Shown: positions 23,384-36,300 of the stretch, one piece after another | How the letters are laid out: the number at the start of each line of letters is the position of its first letter | Numbering within the stretch: position 1 is the stretch's first letter | Assembly: GCA_024663395.1 (NCBI GenBank) | Contig: JANFAH010000001.1 | Coordinates: 992,001-1,056,000 of the forward strand | Reading direction: 5' to 3' | Length of the DNA stretch: 64,000 nucleotides | Origin: Pisolithus tinctorius | Lineage: Eukaryota > Basidiomycota > Agaricomycetes > Boletales > Pisolithaceae | Notes under the pieces: generated by a model | The model's database searches: none | What the model saw: only the letters and a program-made list of their open reading frames with translations | What the model was told of the DNA's origin: nothing | Translations under genes and position numbers: made by a program

Positions 23384-24200
23384 CTGAGGCTGAGACAAGA
23401 TTCAAGAGGAGACTTAGTTGATCTCAGATTGGGGGGGTACAGGGTAAGTAAATACAGACTTGTATACTAGCAACAAAGTATAGTATGGAGACTGGTCATG
23501 CTGGACTCATGAAGATTGGTAACAGATTGGTAAGTGACTGCATTAGTAAGGTATGACAAAGACAAATGGGAGCAGGAGAGAAGTAAGGTGGGCCAGGGAT
23601 GAGGCCTGGGCAGGCTCAACCAAGTTGACATCTCAAATGAACACTGCTTTTCATTGTCACTTTCACTGAGTCATCTGGAGGATAGACTAGGTGAGTCTAA
23701 GGCCAGGTTGAATAGACATGAGACCACATCCAGACTGGGGTCAATGCATGGTTATGATAGTGGGGTAGAGTACTGAGAATTCAAGAGTGTGGGGGAAAGG
23801 ATACCTATCAATTACTCCACTAGCAGTCTAAACTTCTAGCTGTGAGGCCAATAATTATGTGTCATGGGGTAGAGTACTGAGAGTATGTGAGCACATGTTT
23901 GCCTTCCATGCAAAATGGCCTTATTATGGTGATAACTGAGATGGAAAATATGCCTTGCAAGTCTTGGCTATGTATGTTACAGAGAAAGCATAATGGAGAT
24001 TGGAGTGGAACAGGCAGGACAGAATTCAATTCTTGTTAGTTTATGTAAGTGGGAACCATATACAAGAAGAGTGATAGCAAGCTATGTATGTAGTGTGACA
24101 CATTTGAAGCTGACCATGGGCTCTGGTCCACATTATAGTACATATCAAGATAGGCTTCACAAGAGAAATTGAAATTGCAGGCCATGCCACCAAGAGTCTG
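23384..24200. other. CpG-poor sequence, no gene recognised
   Basis: Almost no CG dinucleotides. GTAGAGTACTGAGA occurs twice (near 23,765 and 23,869), a local duplication of about 105 bp spacing. No coding frame of note. Confidence 0.4.
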
Positions 24201-24208
24201 TGGTTGGC

Positions 24209-26527
24209 TCAGAAGTCAATCATGCATAACTTGATATTCCTAGCTGAGTCAAGAGGCTCAGGGGAGTTCCTCTTTCGCTTCAATCTACTCCCACCACCCT
24301 CACTATGCCAGGTGGCCCCCTCAGCCTGCTTGGCAAGTAACAGCTGATATTTTGAGATGCCATCTGCTGCATCATTCATGATCCTGAATTGCCAAAAATG
24401 CCCAGTTAGCAAATCATTACAACACATGAAAGCACAGACCTCTGGAGTGTATCCAGACCATTGCCTGGGATATATTCAATTACTTCCTGTAAAATTCTTC
24501 CAATGTTGGAAATGTGCTAGTAAAGCATCAGTCTCAGCTCTTGATTGCAGAGAGAAACTTGCACAAGCCTGAGCCTGCTGTACATGTTCTGCTGCTCCCT
24601 TGCTGGCCTCACCATTCACATACTGATTAATAACCTGCCAATCAATGTCAGTTAGCAACAGAGAAAATGATAATTGACATGCTTCTCCTAGGACTTGTGT
24701 GATTTCAGAAGAAATTCCTTGCCAGCATGTGAGCAAGATCTAGCATATGCATGCTCTCAGTCAACCACCAATAATGCACAATAGACTGCTACCTTGCCTG
24801 CAATGTCTTCCATCATTGCCCGTCTTTCATTGTCATCCTCTATTCCAGCAAGCAGCCCTTGCAATTCCTTTATTTCTCCTAGCCTGGCTAGAAATTCATG
24901 TCTGAATAGAGAATATCATGACCATGTGTGACTGGGAAAGAGACAAGATGTGCACCTATTGAATTTATTCCCTGGCCTGCAGGAGCTGACAAACAGTGAA
25001 CTGTGAGGATAATCAAGAGACCCAGCAAATTAGGATTCCTGCACCTATGTTTCCACCCTTCATAGGTGGAAGCAATGGTCTGAAGAAACTTTTCACTATG
25101 CAGTGAGTGGGTGTTACCTAAAGTGCTGAGTGGGATTAACTTGCCACTGAAGCAAAGGGTGCCAACACCAATCTCATTGCCTTCTTCTGCAGCTTCCTTG
25201 AGTGAAGGGGTGGACTGTTTGCAACTTTTTTCTTGGAATCAATCTGAAGATCAGGTGCTGGATCTGTGGGAAAGTCAAAGTCAAAGTCAAAGTCCCAACC
25301 CCAGGTACCATCAAACTCCTTTAAATGTTTAACTAACAGCTCAATGTGTTGCTTCTCCAGCACCATGGTTACTTCCCTTTCTTTAGCCATGTTTTGAGCT
25401 GAAGAGCTACTACCTGAGGTACCAAAATCTGTGAATGAGGACATGTCACCATTTCTACTGCTCACCATTACCCATTCCTGTATCAGGCTGATCATGGAAT
25501 CCCATCTCCCTTAATGAAGGTAGTTCATTGAAGAATGTTATCTCCCCAATCTGACCCATTTCAGTTTTGGGATGAGCCCTGGGTCAGACCATCACTGATC
25601 AATATGAACAGAGGACAAATACATACAAAATCATTGAAGTTACTGCATCCAAATATGTCCAAGAAGAATTTGACAGCAGCTTCATGAGTTGTTATCTCAT
25701 GCAAATGCTTTGATTCATCCAACTTCTCTTTCTAGGAAATACATGGCAGCTGATCTTTCAAAAAGGAATTGATGTCAGACTTACCCATCCAACCAGAATG
25801 GGAAAACTGTGTCTATGATTCAAGGAAGAAGATCAGCATACCTTGAGAGACAGGAGAATGAGCACCATAAGTGCTCACATGATTTTCTGGAGTACCTCCA
25901 TAACTCCATTATCTGGACCCACTTGGCACCAAGACATGGGCATCATCACACAGCACAGAGGGGTAGATGTGTCAAGCTTTCTCCATGACCTTGGATCTGA
26001 TGTACCACCAGATGTAGGAAAGGAGCTCAGAGTGTTACAGTGGCACTCTGAACTACTTATAATTGTTGTCACTAGAAGTTTGTCTGAAAGATGGATGGCC
26101 AATGTTTTAAGCAAGGAGACAAACTGGTGGTTGATGGGGAGTGATGAGCAATTCACATCATAGAGTGCAAGTTGATGAAAGTCTGGGAATTTCTTTTCCC
26201 TTTGATGTTGCATGGCCCTGGCCATCAAAACATTGCTTCCTGAATCTGTGTTATGGACCCTGCTGATGAGATTCTTGATGGGTTCAAGTTCAATATTTGC
26301 AGAAAGCTCAATGATATTGCCTTCAGGTCTGAACATATCCATATCTCCATCTTGGGGAACAGAACCATAGTCACCCAACTATTGCAATTAGATGATGCAA
26401 TCCAAATAATGCAGGTGGGACCAGCACTCACCTTGAGCTCTGAGTCCACCAGTGAGAAGGGCATGCCAGGAGAGTCAACAAGTAAACCATGCACTTGAAA
26501 CACTTTGTTAGAAAGACAATTCCACAT
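24209..26527 (-). pseudogene. Decayed minus-strand multi-exon block, unknown family
   Basis: Minus-strand frames at 26,225-26,527, 25,875-26,378, 25,136-25,495, 24,476-24,736 and 24,209-24,427 could be successive exons. Visible features are low-complexity WDFDFDFDF at about 25,270-25,300, a Lys/Arg cluster LKRKRNSPEP near 24,270, and Ser runs. I do not recognise a family. CpG dinucleotides are nearly absent, which suggests long decay. It could equally be chance open frames in AT- and TG-rich sequence. Confidence 0.3.
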
Positions 26528-28319
26528 TGCAACACCAGGTTCCCGTGGAATCCCAACAAGCTATGAAAATGTAAATATTAGGCAAAGTATATGTACAGCA
26601 TTGACAGCATACCAAGTCATGACCAACAGCATGGCTCTGAGGTGTACAACAACCAGAACACCCAGCAATATCAATTGCAACTGTACATGTCAGCGGTGGG
26701 TGGTATGACACACAGTGGACCACCCTTACACCTTGGATGGATTGACGGAGATGGGCATGCTGAATTATGCTCCCCTTGTACCACAACCCACTAAAAAACA
26801 GTCTCTCCAAAGCCTCCCAACGTAGAAATGACAGCTTCTGCTCCAAATCCTCGATGCACAAAGTGGCAAATGCTGAGTGGAGGTCACCACAATGACTGAG
26901 GAGTACTCCAAAGCGGGTGTCGTCCACCCTGCGGACATATGTGATGGCAGCAAAATCCTGATCCCTCGACAGTCTGACTGAACCATCTTCTGCTCTTAAG
27001 CCATCAGGCAGGATACGATCCTGGACAAAGCCATCATGGGAGAGTGTCTGGCAGTCCAATTTGAATGTGAATGTCGCAGGATACTTGGCTCCTGAATCTT
27101 TGTAAGGAAGAAGGTGCTGCTTGAGTTCTACTTTCCAGGAACGGGAGTTTGGAATGCCAAATATTCTGAAACAGGTGGAATGTTGAAGCACCAGATGTAT
27201 GGTTATCATCGAGTATAATTTTCTTGATTCAGCACATGCTAGCGTCACCTCGGAAAATGGACCAAAGGATGCAGTGGGTAGCCAAATTTGTATGCCATCA
27301 TTGGTGACAGTGAACGTGCGAAGTCGTTCTCCCGTGAATTTGCTGAGTTCATCGACCGGCATTTCACTGTTTTCTGCGAGGCCCAGGGTAAAGAGTTCAG
27401 GTTCAAATGAACCAACCCGGCTGCAATCTCTGAAATAGCTCGGATCATCCGCCAAGAAGCTGCTGGACCACCCGGACTTTCGTGTGAAGCCCCACGCAAA
27501 GATGCTCTGGTCGTTGGACGTGCGAATGATTTCTAGCTGCAAACGACGAAATGCATGCCTCCCCTCTCCGTACAGCATTGGCATGTGCACCCCAAGAAGC
27601 CCCAATAGCGAATATGCTCTGTCCTCCTCTCGCGTCGTAGTGCGGTCGGCGGCCCACGACATGATTTGGGCTACGCTGGCACGACCAGAAATGAACCCGT
27701 TCTCAAGAATACTTCGCGGGATTCGTGTCATGTTGCTAAGAGTGGCAGCAAGTTGTGCTTTGTCGCCTACGTGTTCCCAGCTCTGATCGAAGAAATGGAC
27801 AACCTTGGGCGCAACGAGTTCCTGAAGTGTCCAACCCCGCGAAAACCACTTCGGAGTGACCATTGGCTCCCTCCGGTTTGTCCAAGACTTCCCAATGGTG
27901 TCATGAAGGTAGGCATAACAGTGTTTCGCATTTTTGTACCATGAGTACATTGAGTTGATCGCTTCTGATAGTTCTGCGCTGCTTTCTTTATTGATGCAGC
28001 AAGTGTCGATCCACACCCACTTTAGCCCGTCTTTTTGTGATTGTCTGCAAGTGTCGATTATCTTCTTGTATCCGGTGCGCCCTCTGATTTCACTCCTCTC
28101 CTCGTCACTCCCAGTCAGGAGCTGCTTCATATCCTCAAGTAATACCTCCTGCTCTCCGTCCTTTTCCACACCCCAGCAGTGTGACAATATAGCATATTCC
28201 TTCTCTGCGAGATCGGAGCCATAAAACTCCTTAAGGATTTTGCTTGTGCGAGCAACCTTCTTCCCTTCATTGGTACTGGTCTCAACGTCCAGCATGGTGG
28301 CAACGTCAATGAGTCGCAT
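26508..28319 (-). CDS. HET-domain (heterokaryon incompatibility-type) protein
   Basis: The start is placed at the ATG at 28,319 (MRLIDVATMLDVETS), as in many basidiomycete HET proteins. An upstream in-frame ATG would add ten untypical residues. Domain stations: YAILSHCWGVEKD near residue 40, TGYKKIIDTCRQSQKDGLKW then VWIDTCCINKESSAELSEAI near residues 85-115, SMYSWYKNAKHCYAYLHD, PKWFSRGWTLQELVAP near residue 150, and DRTTTREEDRAYSLLGLLGV near residue 225. This order is diagnostic. The long C-terminal part has no recognised domain. HET proteins act in non-self recognition and cell death after fusion in filamentous fungi; that role in this species is inference. The last 50 or so codons lie in the CpG-poor neighbouring sequence, so the true end may have been altered. 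It is read as a single exon. Confidence 0.88.
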   Translation of the reverse strand: MRLIDVATMLDVETSTNEGKKVARTSKILKEFYGSDLAEKEYAILSHCWGVEKDGEQEVLLEDMKQLLTGSDEERSEIRGRTGYKKIIDTCRQSQKDGLKWVWIDTCCINKESSAELSEAINSMYSWYKNAKHCYAYLHDTIGKSWTNRREPMVTPKWFSRGWTLQELVAPKVVHFFDQSWEHVGDKAQLAATLSNMTRIPRSILENGFISGRASVAQIMSWAADRTTTREEDRAYSLLGLLGVHMPMLYGEGRHAFRRLQLEIIRTSNDQSIFAWGFTRKSGWSSSFLADDPSYFRDCSRVGSFEPELFTLGLAENSEMPVDELSKFTGERLRTFTVTNDGIQIWLPTASFGPFSEVTLACAESRKLYSMITIHLVLQHSTCFRIFGIPNSRSWKVELKQHLLPYKDSGAKYPATFTFKLDCQTLSHDGFVQDRILPDGLRAEDGSVRLSRDQDFAAITYVRRVDDTRFGVLLSHCGDLHSAFATLCIEDLEQKLSFLRWEALERLFFSGLWYKGSIIQHAHLRQSIQGVRVVHCVSYHPPLTCTVAIDIAGCSGCCTPQSHAVGHDLVCCQCCTYTLPNIYIFIACWDSTGTWCCNVELSF

Positions 28320-28870
28320 TGTGTAACTGTAATTGATGAGTAAATCCATCTTTCAAAAATCGAAATTGACATACCCCGCGGCAGCGAGTCGAGTCACAGT
28401 ATACGAGAGGGTCACGACGTCTGTGGTATCGCGAAAAGAACTGGGTAGAGAAGCGCTTTAGAAACAGCAACGTATGCAAGTACAGGAAAATTGACAAGAT
28501 CTTGATGCGTCCTGTGCAGGAAAGATACGCTGTTCGGTAGAGGTGCAAGGTTCCAGAGAACGTGGGTGTTCTGGCGCTCATCGAAGATGTGATATTGATA
28601 ACGATCTTCTCACACAGCCCCTCCCTATCCAGACATCCAGACGCATATGTATACCATCAGCTTGATGCTCAACGCTGGCAGGTTCCGCGTTTTCCACCTC
28701 CAATTCTGTGCGTTCCTCTCCTACTTGCATCCACCTTCACATGCATTTTCTGATATGCCTCTCCTTCGTATTCCTAGGCCACCATTACTGTCGCGAATAA
28801 CCATAACAATCTGAATACTGGTATACATGATGTACTTGCACGGTGTTTCTTACGCACTGCAGTATTCGAG
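28320..28870. other. Upstream region of the HET gene, no further gene seen
   Basis: Normal CpG content. Short frames only. It would contain the HET promoter, but no distinct TATA box was identified. Confidence 0.3.
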
Positions 28871-28879
28871 TTTCCATGA

Positions 28880-31070
28880 TCTTACTGCTGAATAGTATAT
28901 GCCAACTCGCTTCCAGCGTCATCGAACTCCCGGAAATACCTTCAATCCAAGTGAACAGAAGCCACGGTAGATGTGCGCATCAATGCCATCGACTTCGCGG
29001 ACCCGCAGAAACTTTCGGGACAGCGAGAGAGTCCAAAGGATGGGGAAAGGCAGTTTAGGATGTACAAAGTTTTTCTGACTGATGTCACCGTCGATCCGAC
29101 ACTTGGTCAAACTATAACGTTGCAAAGAGAGAGCGAGGTATAATTCTATTACCAATCATATTCACCTCTTGTAACAGTGAGTTGGCCGAGACGGACGTTG
29201 ATCTGGAGCAGGGTATTGTGGTCGGTCTATGGATGGCATTGGACAAAAGGGTTTCCTTTCCTTTCTCTTCGTCCTCCTCTTTGCACTTTTTCCCCCCGCG
29301 TTTAGTCTCGAGGGGTTCACTATTTTCAGGTGTATCTCTTATCGACAGTTGACTGTATGTCCATGCAGAACGGATAGATCACGCATATGTACCATATTTA
29401 TACATAGGATATACTTTCGGGACAATATACCCGTACGAACGCAAGATCGAGGTGATGCCGTAGTCGGGTCCAGGATCGCAAGCCCTGGACCGCTCGTACA
29501 CATGATGTACATAAACCAAACCGCGTACGTGCCATGGCCCATGAAACGATCTCTGACATCTCCCTCGTTCCAGCGTCGTCAGCCAACATCAACGACGGGA
29601 ACAAGACTTGTTTTCTCCCACCACAACATATATGATGGCGAACGTCGGGAGGCCGCCACTTTGCTACGCAGACTGAACAGGTCATTCCTCACATACATCC
29701 TGGCAAACGACTCGTGTTACCGCCAGGTTCATTCGTTGCTGATAGGCTTAGCCTGTGCTTTAATGAGGCGGGTACAGACGCAGGCCAAAGAGGCGAAATG
29801 CCTGACACCTGGTGTGATAGTGAACATCTTTTGCAATGTTATGTTCTGGTCGTCCTCTCAATGCTTCCGGCGGTGAACCTACAGATGTGTCTTGATCCTA
29901 GGAATACGTTATCAGATGGAGGATAGAAATGTTGATATACGCATGAAACATCTCCTAGCTCAGACGTCACGGACAATTCAGTATTTTGACAACCCACCGA
30001 CAGCGCCAGTGCTATTGATATACACGCGATCTTTGCCACACTGCGACACTCCCATCCACCGAAGTCAAGCATGACGTTCCTTGGTGTCAATGTGGACGGA
30101 CTTAGACAATCATCTTCACCGGAGTGGTTGTTCCCACGGAATGCTTCTTTGCAGTTGGAGTTCGTGGTTCTAACAAGACAGCGGCCTGGCGGAGGCCTAC
30201 CGTTCCTTGAGATGAGCCAAACCAAAGCCAGTGGCACGATATGTGTGACATCTGCAGCACATCCGGATGTAGTTGACTTCTTAGTTCATGCAGAGGCGGG
30301 ACGTGTTGGCTTCCACAACGGGCGATTGCGTATGTAACTGACATGTCAACCTTCCTTGAAGCCTTACCAGTTCCCGCTGAGTATGGCAATGCTGTCGGCG
30401 ATGACGTTAGTGCTAGTTTATTTACCTGCGAGGACGAGCCACGGAAGCAGAGGCGATTGAGAAACAGGATAGTATGCAGGAAAGAGGCAGGGAAACCATA
30501 AGCCTAACGAATGGAGGATCGTGTATCAAATGTGAGCTTTTGCGTTGGGCCGTTCCCGCTGTGGATGATGTGATCAGTGTACGTGCCTGCTTAGTAATGA
30601 AAGACGCATGTGGACAGATTGGAAAGAGATGCATTGAGAGCACAATATCCTTAAAATGCGAGAGCCTACCTTGATAGCACATAACAAAGAAACATACTCG
30701 GTGTTCGGGGTGGACTGCAGAGTGTGCATCCTCGTCGTCAGCGGATGCACTGCTACATCTATCTCTCATCTAACCGCCCTCGAAGTAGGATCTGTGTTCG
30801 ATTGCGACAGAGTACTTACTTGTTGACAGCGACCAGATGTGGTGGTTGAGTGGAGGGACAAAATAGAATAGTGGCGGGCGAGCGTGACAAATCGGACTCG
30901 AGTTTAGGGGGGACAAACACGTACACACACAAGGCTACGTCATGCAGTGAGTAGAGCTTCCGCCAGCGAACCACGCTAGTACTTCCTCGTACCGGAACGG
31001 AATTATGGTACGCCTTCTTTGAGTATTTTTCATTTCAGCTCAACGTGCATAGAGAGTGAGCCAAATGAAC
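28880..31070. repeat. Dispersed repeat family, copy II
   Basis: Matches copy I from TAGTATATGCCAACTCGCTTC (near 28,893) through GGATGGCATTGGACAAAAGG (near 29,231), CCTGGCAAACGACTCGTGTT (near 29,698) and GGGACAAACACGTACACAC (near 30,910). Insertions and deletions are common and no frame is conserved between copies, arguing for non-coding or long-dead sequence. Confidence 0.6.
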
Positions 31071-31470
31071 GAAACATTTGGGGAGGGCACTTTAGGACAA
31101 ACCCATGTACAAGAGGACAGCAATGCAAACTTTGAAGACACTGACACCCATTGATGGGAGCACCACCACCACCACCCTAATGCATTACTCTTTACCATAG
31201 ATAGTATCATTCGTCACTCTTTTGTCATGGCATTTTTTTTTAAAAGCATGCATGAATTTGATAATCAGTGGGACACCAAACACTGCAGTGGTAGTACAAG
31301 GGACTATGTGATAGCATGAAAAACATCAACAGGGCATGAAACAGACAAAGAGCATAGCAGTCTTTGACATCAGTGAGTGAATGTAGATGTAAATGAGAAC
31401 TCTGGTGCAAGAATAAAAGGGATTTTCAACATACAGAGCAAGGGAAAGCTGAACAAAGCAAGCAAAAGCA
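31071..31470. other. Spacer, nothing recognised
   Basis: Contains a CACCAC run near 31,163. It probably includes the 3' end or last exon of the large minus-strand gene, because a GTAAATG donor lies near 31,505 and an acceptor-like TTGTTCAG near 31,454 on the minus strand. Confidence 0.3.
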
Positions 31471-31479
31471 AGAATGGTG

Positions 31480-34400
31480 ATTCTACTTCGAGTGACAAGT
31501 GCATTTACCTCCTCCAGCACCAGCAGCAAAAGAATTTGCATTGGCAGACCCATGCTTCTCACCAGTGGACATGCCTTCAGTATTCTTCTCGACAATGTTG
31601 GTAAATGCAGGGCGCTGAGGGACACTGAGCTTCTCCTCCTCACAGGAATCCAGAAGGGTAGCAGCAGCAACCTCACACAGAAGAGGAAGGCCAGAAAACT
31701 TGCCAGGGTGTGCATATTCCAAGTGGTAGAAGTTCAGGTGCTGTTCCATGTTGTATCTCCAGACTCCATCTCGCCAATCAGTTTGTTGAGCACGTGGAGG
31801 GAGTGGGCACAATGGACAGACCACAGGGATGTTTCAACACGGATGCTTCTTTGAGCCTTTCTCTGCATATGCAAACTTGATCTGGACCTGGTAAGGACAG
31901 CATGTATCCATCTCTACTCCACAATTTGTGATCTTCACCTTGATCATACACTCCACATATTGAAGCTGAGAATGACCACAGAAGCTGCAAGGGAAGAGGT
32001 GATTGATGGGAGAGGGAATTATTTCTTCAACCCTGCGAATGGACCAGAGGATATGCCCACCCATGTGGGACCATGGATTGTCAGTTGAATCATTGCATCG
32101 TGGACAGATTACTGTAAGGGCTGTGCCCTTTGAAGATGACAACTGTGAAGTTGCCAGCTCACAAATGAGAGCAGCAGAGCCTAGAAATGTTTGAGATTAT
32201 CACCACAGAAAAGGAGACTTCAAAGCTTACTGTCCATCACACAGTAAGGGAACAGCTTGCTTGCAGTATCCACTCCAAGTAAGGCAATGTTTGAGACCAG
32301 GATCTTCATCTCCAGCACATGTTTCCAAATGAGATCCACTGCCACCTTGAGGGCCTCATTCTTGAGCGACCATGTAAGGTCTCGAGAGTTGATCTCCTTG
32401 GTCTTCTCAGCAGCAAGGTGGGCAGATGCCAAGACAATGCTGGGGTTGACAAGCTCAACAAGTGATCCGATTGCTGTGACTTCTACCAGCTTCTGAGTGG
32501 TGATGGTGAGCCCAGGGACAGTAGAAGAAGTTTTGAGATAAGCACCAGTCCAAATCCACATCAGGTTGAACTTGAAATCAGGGGACTCCGAGTTCAGAGT
32601 CAATTCAGAGGGGACAAGCACAAGGATGTTACCAGAGATCTTGATCTTTGACCCATTTGCCTGCAGGGTCTTGGTATGGATGTCATTGCATGCAACGCCA
32701 TTTTCATAGATGCTTGTGGAGCAAACCAGCACTAACAAAGTCATGTGGTCACTCAGATGGACAAGCATGACGAAGGGATTGCCAACAACAAAGAACGGAC
32801 CCGAGTCAGAACCAGATGAGGAATGAAAATTCTTTGCAAGTTTGTTGACTGGGGTGAAACCATGGACACGTAAGAGTTGGTCATGTGATTTGGCAGAGAA
32901 ATCTTTGTTGAGCACAAGTCAGCACACAGATGCTTTATGAACCCACTTCCCCTTATACAAGAGGTAGTTGAGAGGGTGGATGCCCTTGCCAGAGGGGGGA
33001 GGTGGATGTAATGGATCATCGGTGACATCTATCGCAGCTTCAGTGGGTGATGACGGACCTTTCAAGCCTTCTCAGTGACACCTAATCGCAGCTTCAGTGG
33101 GTGATGACAGACCTGTGAAGTCTTCACCAACAAATCCATTCTCCATCTCGTCCTTGAGCTGATCCTCAAAAGAAAGCATAGGTTCTTCGTCATCTTCATC
33201 AGTACCGACAGTTCAAAGTTCTTCATCACCAAGAGTATCGACCTGCATATTGACGGACTGCAACTGAGGGGGTACATCAGTTGCTCCTGAATCTGCGAGT
33301 AGCAGCATACTCCTGTCTTCGCTCTCATCCCCTTGGTTGATGCTAGGATACTTCCCTCTGCCGAACATGCACAATAAGTCAATACCTTCAACAGAAAAGA
33401 TGGCATCAAAGTCATATTCTTCTGGGAACAAGGGAGAGGCAGAGAGAAAAGAGATTGCTGCTGCATGTCCCTCGGACCATGCGACCTGCAAGTTGCAATT
33501 GTGGACGATGGTATCACCCTGCCACATACCACAGTTTAAGTGGTCAACATGCTCCGACCGAGTTAAGTTCAGCCTATGATGACTGCAGTGTAGATCAGGA
33601 TTTTGTGAGTAGACACCACTGATATTGCAAGCTGACCGAAGGTGGTCGATACCTTGCTTGTAGTTAAGGGCACTGTTGTGTCCACCACACATCCAGATCA
33701 ATGCAAACAAGACTTCAATTTGATCTGTTCCGACGTTGAGGAGGGAGAACTTTGAGGATGAGTCAAGCCACAATTGCTTTGCGATGCAGAAAATGACATT
33801 CTTCAAGGCCATCATGATGTCGTAGTAAAGCTGGTTTGGTAAGAAAGAGGCACGGTTGAGGTGGTACTGACAAAAGAGCAAGTGAGAACATGTGCTGATA
33901 TAGCTGACCTGTTGAGACAGCAAGAGTGCAGGATTGATGAAGGGCTCAACCAAATGATGTAAAATTTGGGCAAGCATCTTGATAGCCTTGAAGTCAATGA
34001 CAGCATCGACATCTGGGATTCCCCCATATTGGGTATATGGAGGTTTGGCTGGATTGATCTCTGCAAGGCGAATGATTGCCCAGATGAGTTTGACAGTGTG
34101 GGGAACATCCTGGGGGTCATCAGGGAATAACAACTTGTTTGCTTGATCCTCATCCATGTCATCAAGCCAAGTAAAGTAGCAAAGGAATGTCTTGGAAGTG
34201 AGAAGTCGCCCATTGTTGAGCAGGATTCTGTGGGTTGAACGAAGTGCTGTGCAGACACCTTTGAAAACATGTTAGTTTAGTCTTGATTGTCATGCTGAGT
34301 AGTGGGGGAAACCATATGCTTAAAGAGATGCTTGTAATCGAAATCCATTGTCATCTCATGTGGGCCAGTATACAGATTGAGTCCAGGAAGTCCAGAGAGA

Positions 34401-36300
34401 ATGCTGTAGAGTGGAGATGCAAGAGTTAACTTCGTAGCCATGAAAATCTCATGACCAGCTTTGCAATGTGTTGCATCACCATCAGTTGCAAATGACCACA
34501 GCAGCCTAATCGTCTTGTGAGCGTTGGTCTCGTACCAAGTATTGACAAGCTTGAGGATAAGGTCCTGCCAATCGATGTGGTCCTCCTCTTTACACGATGG
34601 CGCTGCAAGGAGTGGGTATGTTCAATCTTCACCAAAGCGGTGGGCAACAACAACCAACATTTCCCTACCAAGGTGGACATCACCTGCAGAGAGCTTTGTG
34701 GCAAGCTGTTCAGCAGACTCATAGGTATCCAGGAAGGGGTATATGTTTCCGGCATGCTTCCAGCAGTAGCCTCCAACCCTGTTTTCAGCTGGATGGTACA
34801 TGGCAGCCTCTTCGAGCACAATTTCATCCATGAGAAGGCTTACCCCATGGAGAGAAGTAAGACCAGCGGCGGTGTGTGGCTTGATTGCGACCGTTCAAAT
34901 ATTGTTGGCAATAGTTGTGCAGGTGATGGGGCCAATGGTTGGGGTTATCTTGACTGTGCTTTATTGGTGGTGAACAGTGCGTAGAGTGGGTAAGCAGAGA
35001 TGCTGGTTGAGCACAGACAGGAGGTTCCCCCCTCCAACACAGTAAACGAGAAGTGTGAGGTCGAGTTCATCTTGATTGTAGCTATGAGGCCTGTACCCAT
35101 TTGCGATAGCATCTTTGATTCGACGAAGAATGGTGCGAACACTGGCACCATTCTTGTGGAGGGTGTGGAGGATGTGATGCAGCCAAGGGGTGTCCAACTG
35201 CGAAAGTGCCATGACAAGTGCTGAATGCATATTGAGGGTGTCTAGTGTATGGGCAATTCTCCTGGTATCATTGAGAGACTGTCTTGTTTGTGAGTAGCAT
35301 ACTCAGAGTGATAACAAAAGAAAGTATTCACCTTAAACTTCCAGCAGTTAAGTTTGTGATTGCACTCGTCAATAAGAGACTGCAGCTGAGCCACAGTAAG
35401 GAGGGATCGCTGAGTGCAGGTCTTGTATGAGGCGATTGTCTCTCCCAAGTCACAGACCTTGGTGTCAAGTCCTGCACAGGGAGGGCAGGGTAAATTATTG
35501 GACCATGCAAGACATGTACACTCAGGAGACCTTGCAAAGACTTGACCATTGATCACATTAATAGTGAAGGGAAGCTCGTTGGGACCCCCAATGACTGTGC
35601 ACGACCACGGAATATTCATCTGAATGTTCATTCCCAGCAGACTCAACCAGTAGAATGGGAGACTGAGACATGAGGACGGTGGGGAGTGGTGCAAATTGCT
35701 AATCAGAAGAATTGGGCTGTGCAGGGGAGCATCTGACCATGACATTTGGCATTCGAGTTGTCTGTAGGAAATCATTCAGCCAGAGAAAAAAAATCAAAAT
35801 GGATCAAGAATGTACCTATAACAGCAAGTCTGAGGAAGTTGTCCTTATAGTAAAGGAAGGGGTCACTGAGTGCCAGGTGATCGCAGGTGAACTGATTTCA
35901 TCTATGATAGCAGAAGTTGCTTGGTGTTCCTTGCAGGCAGCAGCAGCAATACAAGGCTTGCAGTGGTAATGACTAGTCAGCACAGTAAAATGGCCACTTT
36001 CCTTGAGTATGACAGCACTCAGAATGCTCGTCTTGATGGATTGGCTACAGTGTGGGCATTTGAGGATGTGATAACCACCAGTGACAAAGGTGAGTAAGTG
36101 TCCATGCTGAAAGAGAATAAAAAACATGTTGCTCGTCCCCATCTCCAAGAGATCATGTATTTGGTCCCTGGAGAGGGAGCTCAGGGTTGTTTGCTGTTGG
36201 ACAAGGGAGGGCTGGGAGTTATTAGATGGAAGACGTGAGAGCTGCGGGTCAGGCAGGAACATCCCAAATGGGGAAGCTTCCCATACAATGCCTTGCATTG
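31480..36300 (-). CDS. Large multi-exon protein of an Agaricomycete multicopy family with Cys/His motifs, function unknown
   Basis: Minus-strand frames in order form one plausible protein. The N-terminal part has HILKCPHCSQSI and HYHCKPCIAA, then CTCLAWSNNLPCPPC. LLTVAQLQSLIDECNHKL opens a helical segment that continues NGASVRTILRRIKDAIANG and LLVYCVGGGNLL. A middle region has MDEIVLEEAAMYHPAENR, ATDGDATH, LPGLNLYTGPHEMTMDFDYKHLFK, LLFPDDPQDVPHTVKLIW and FINPALLLSQQVSY. A later part has HLRSACNISGVY and FGRGKYPSI. After 33.06 kb come LNKDFSAKSHDQLLRVHGF, VICPRCNDSTDNPWSHMGGH and CPLCPLPPRAQQ with WRYNMEQHLNFYH, both zinc-finger-like. I recall this arrangement from repeated hypothetical proteins of mushroom genomes, but know no function. 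Several junctions are not worked out and the copy may be broken. MDE, DGD and DFDYKH could form an acidic active site; that is speculation. Confidence 0.5.
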
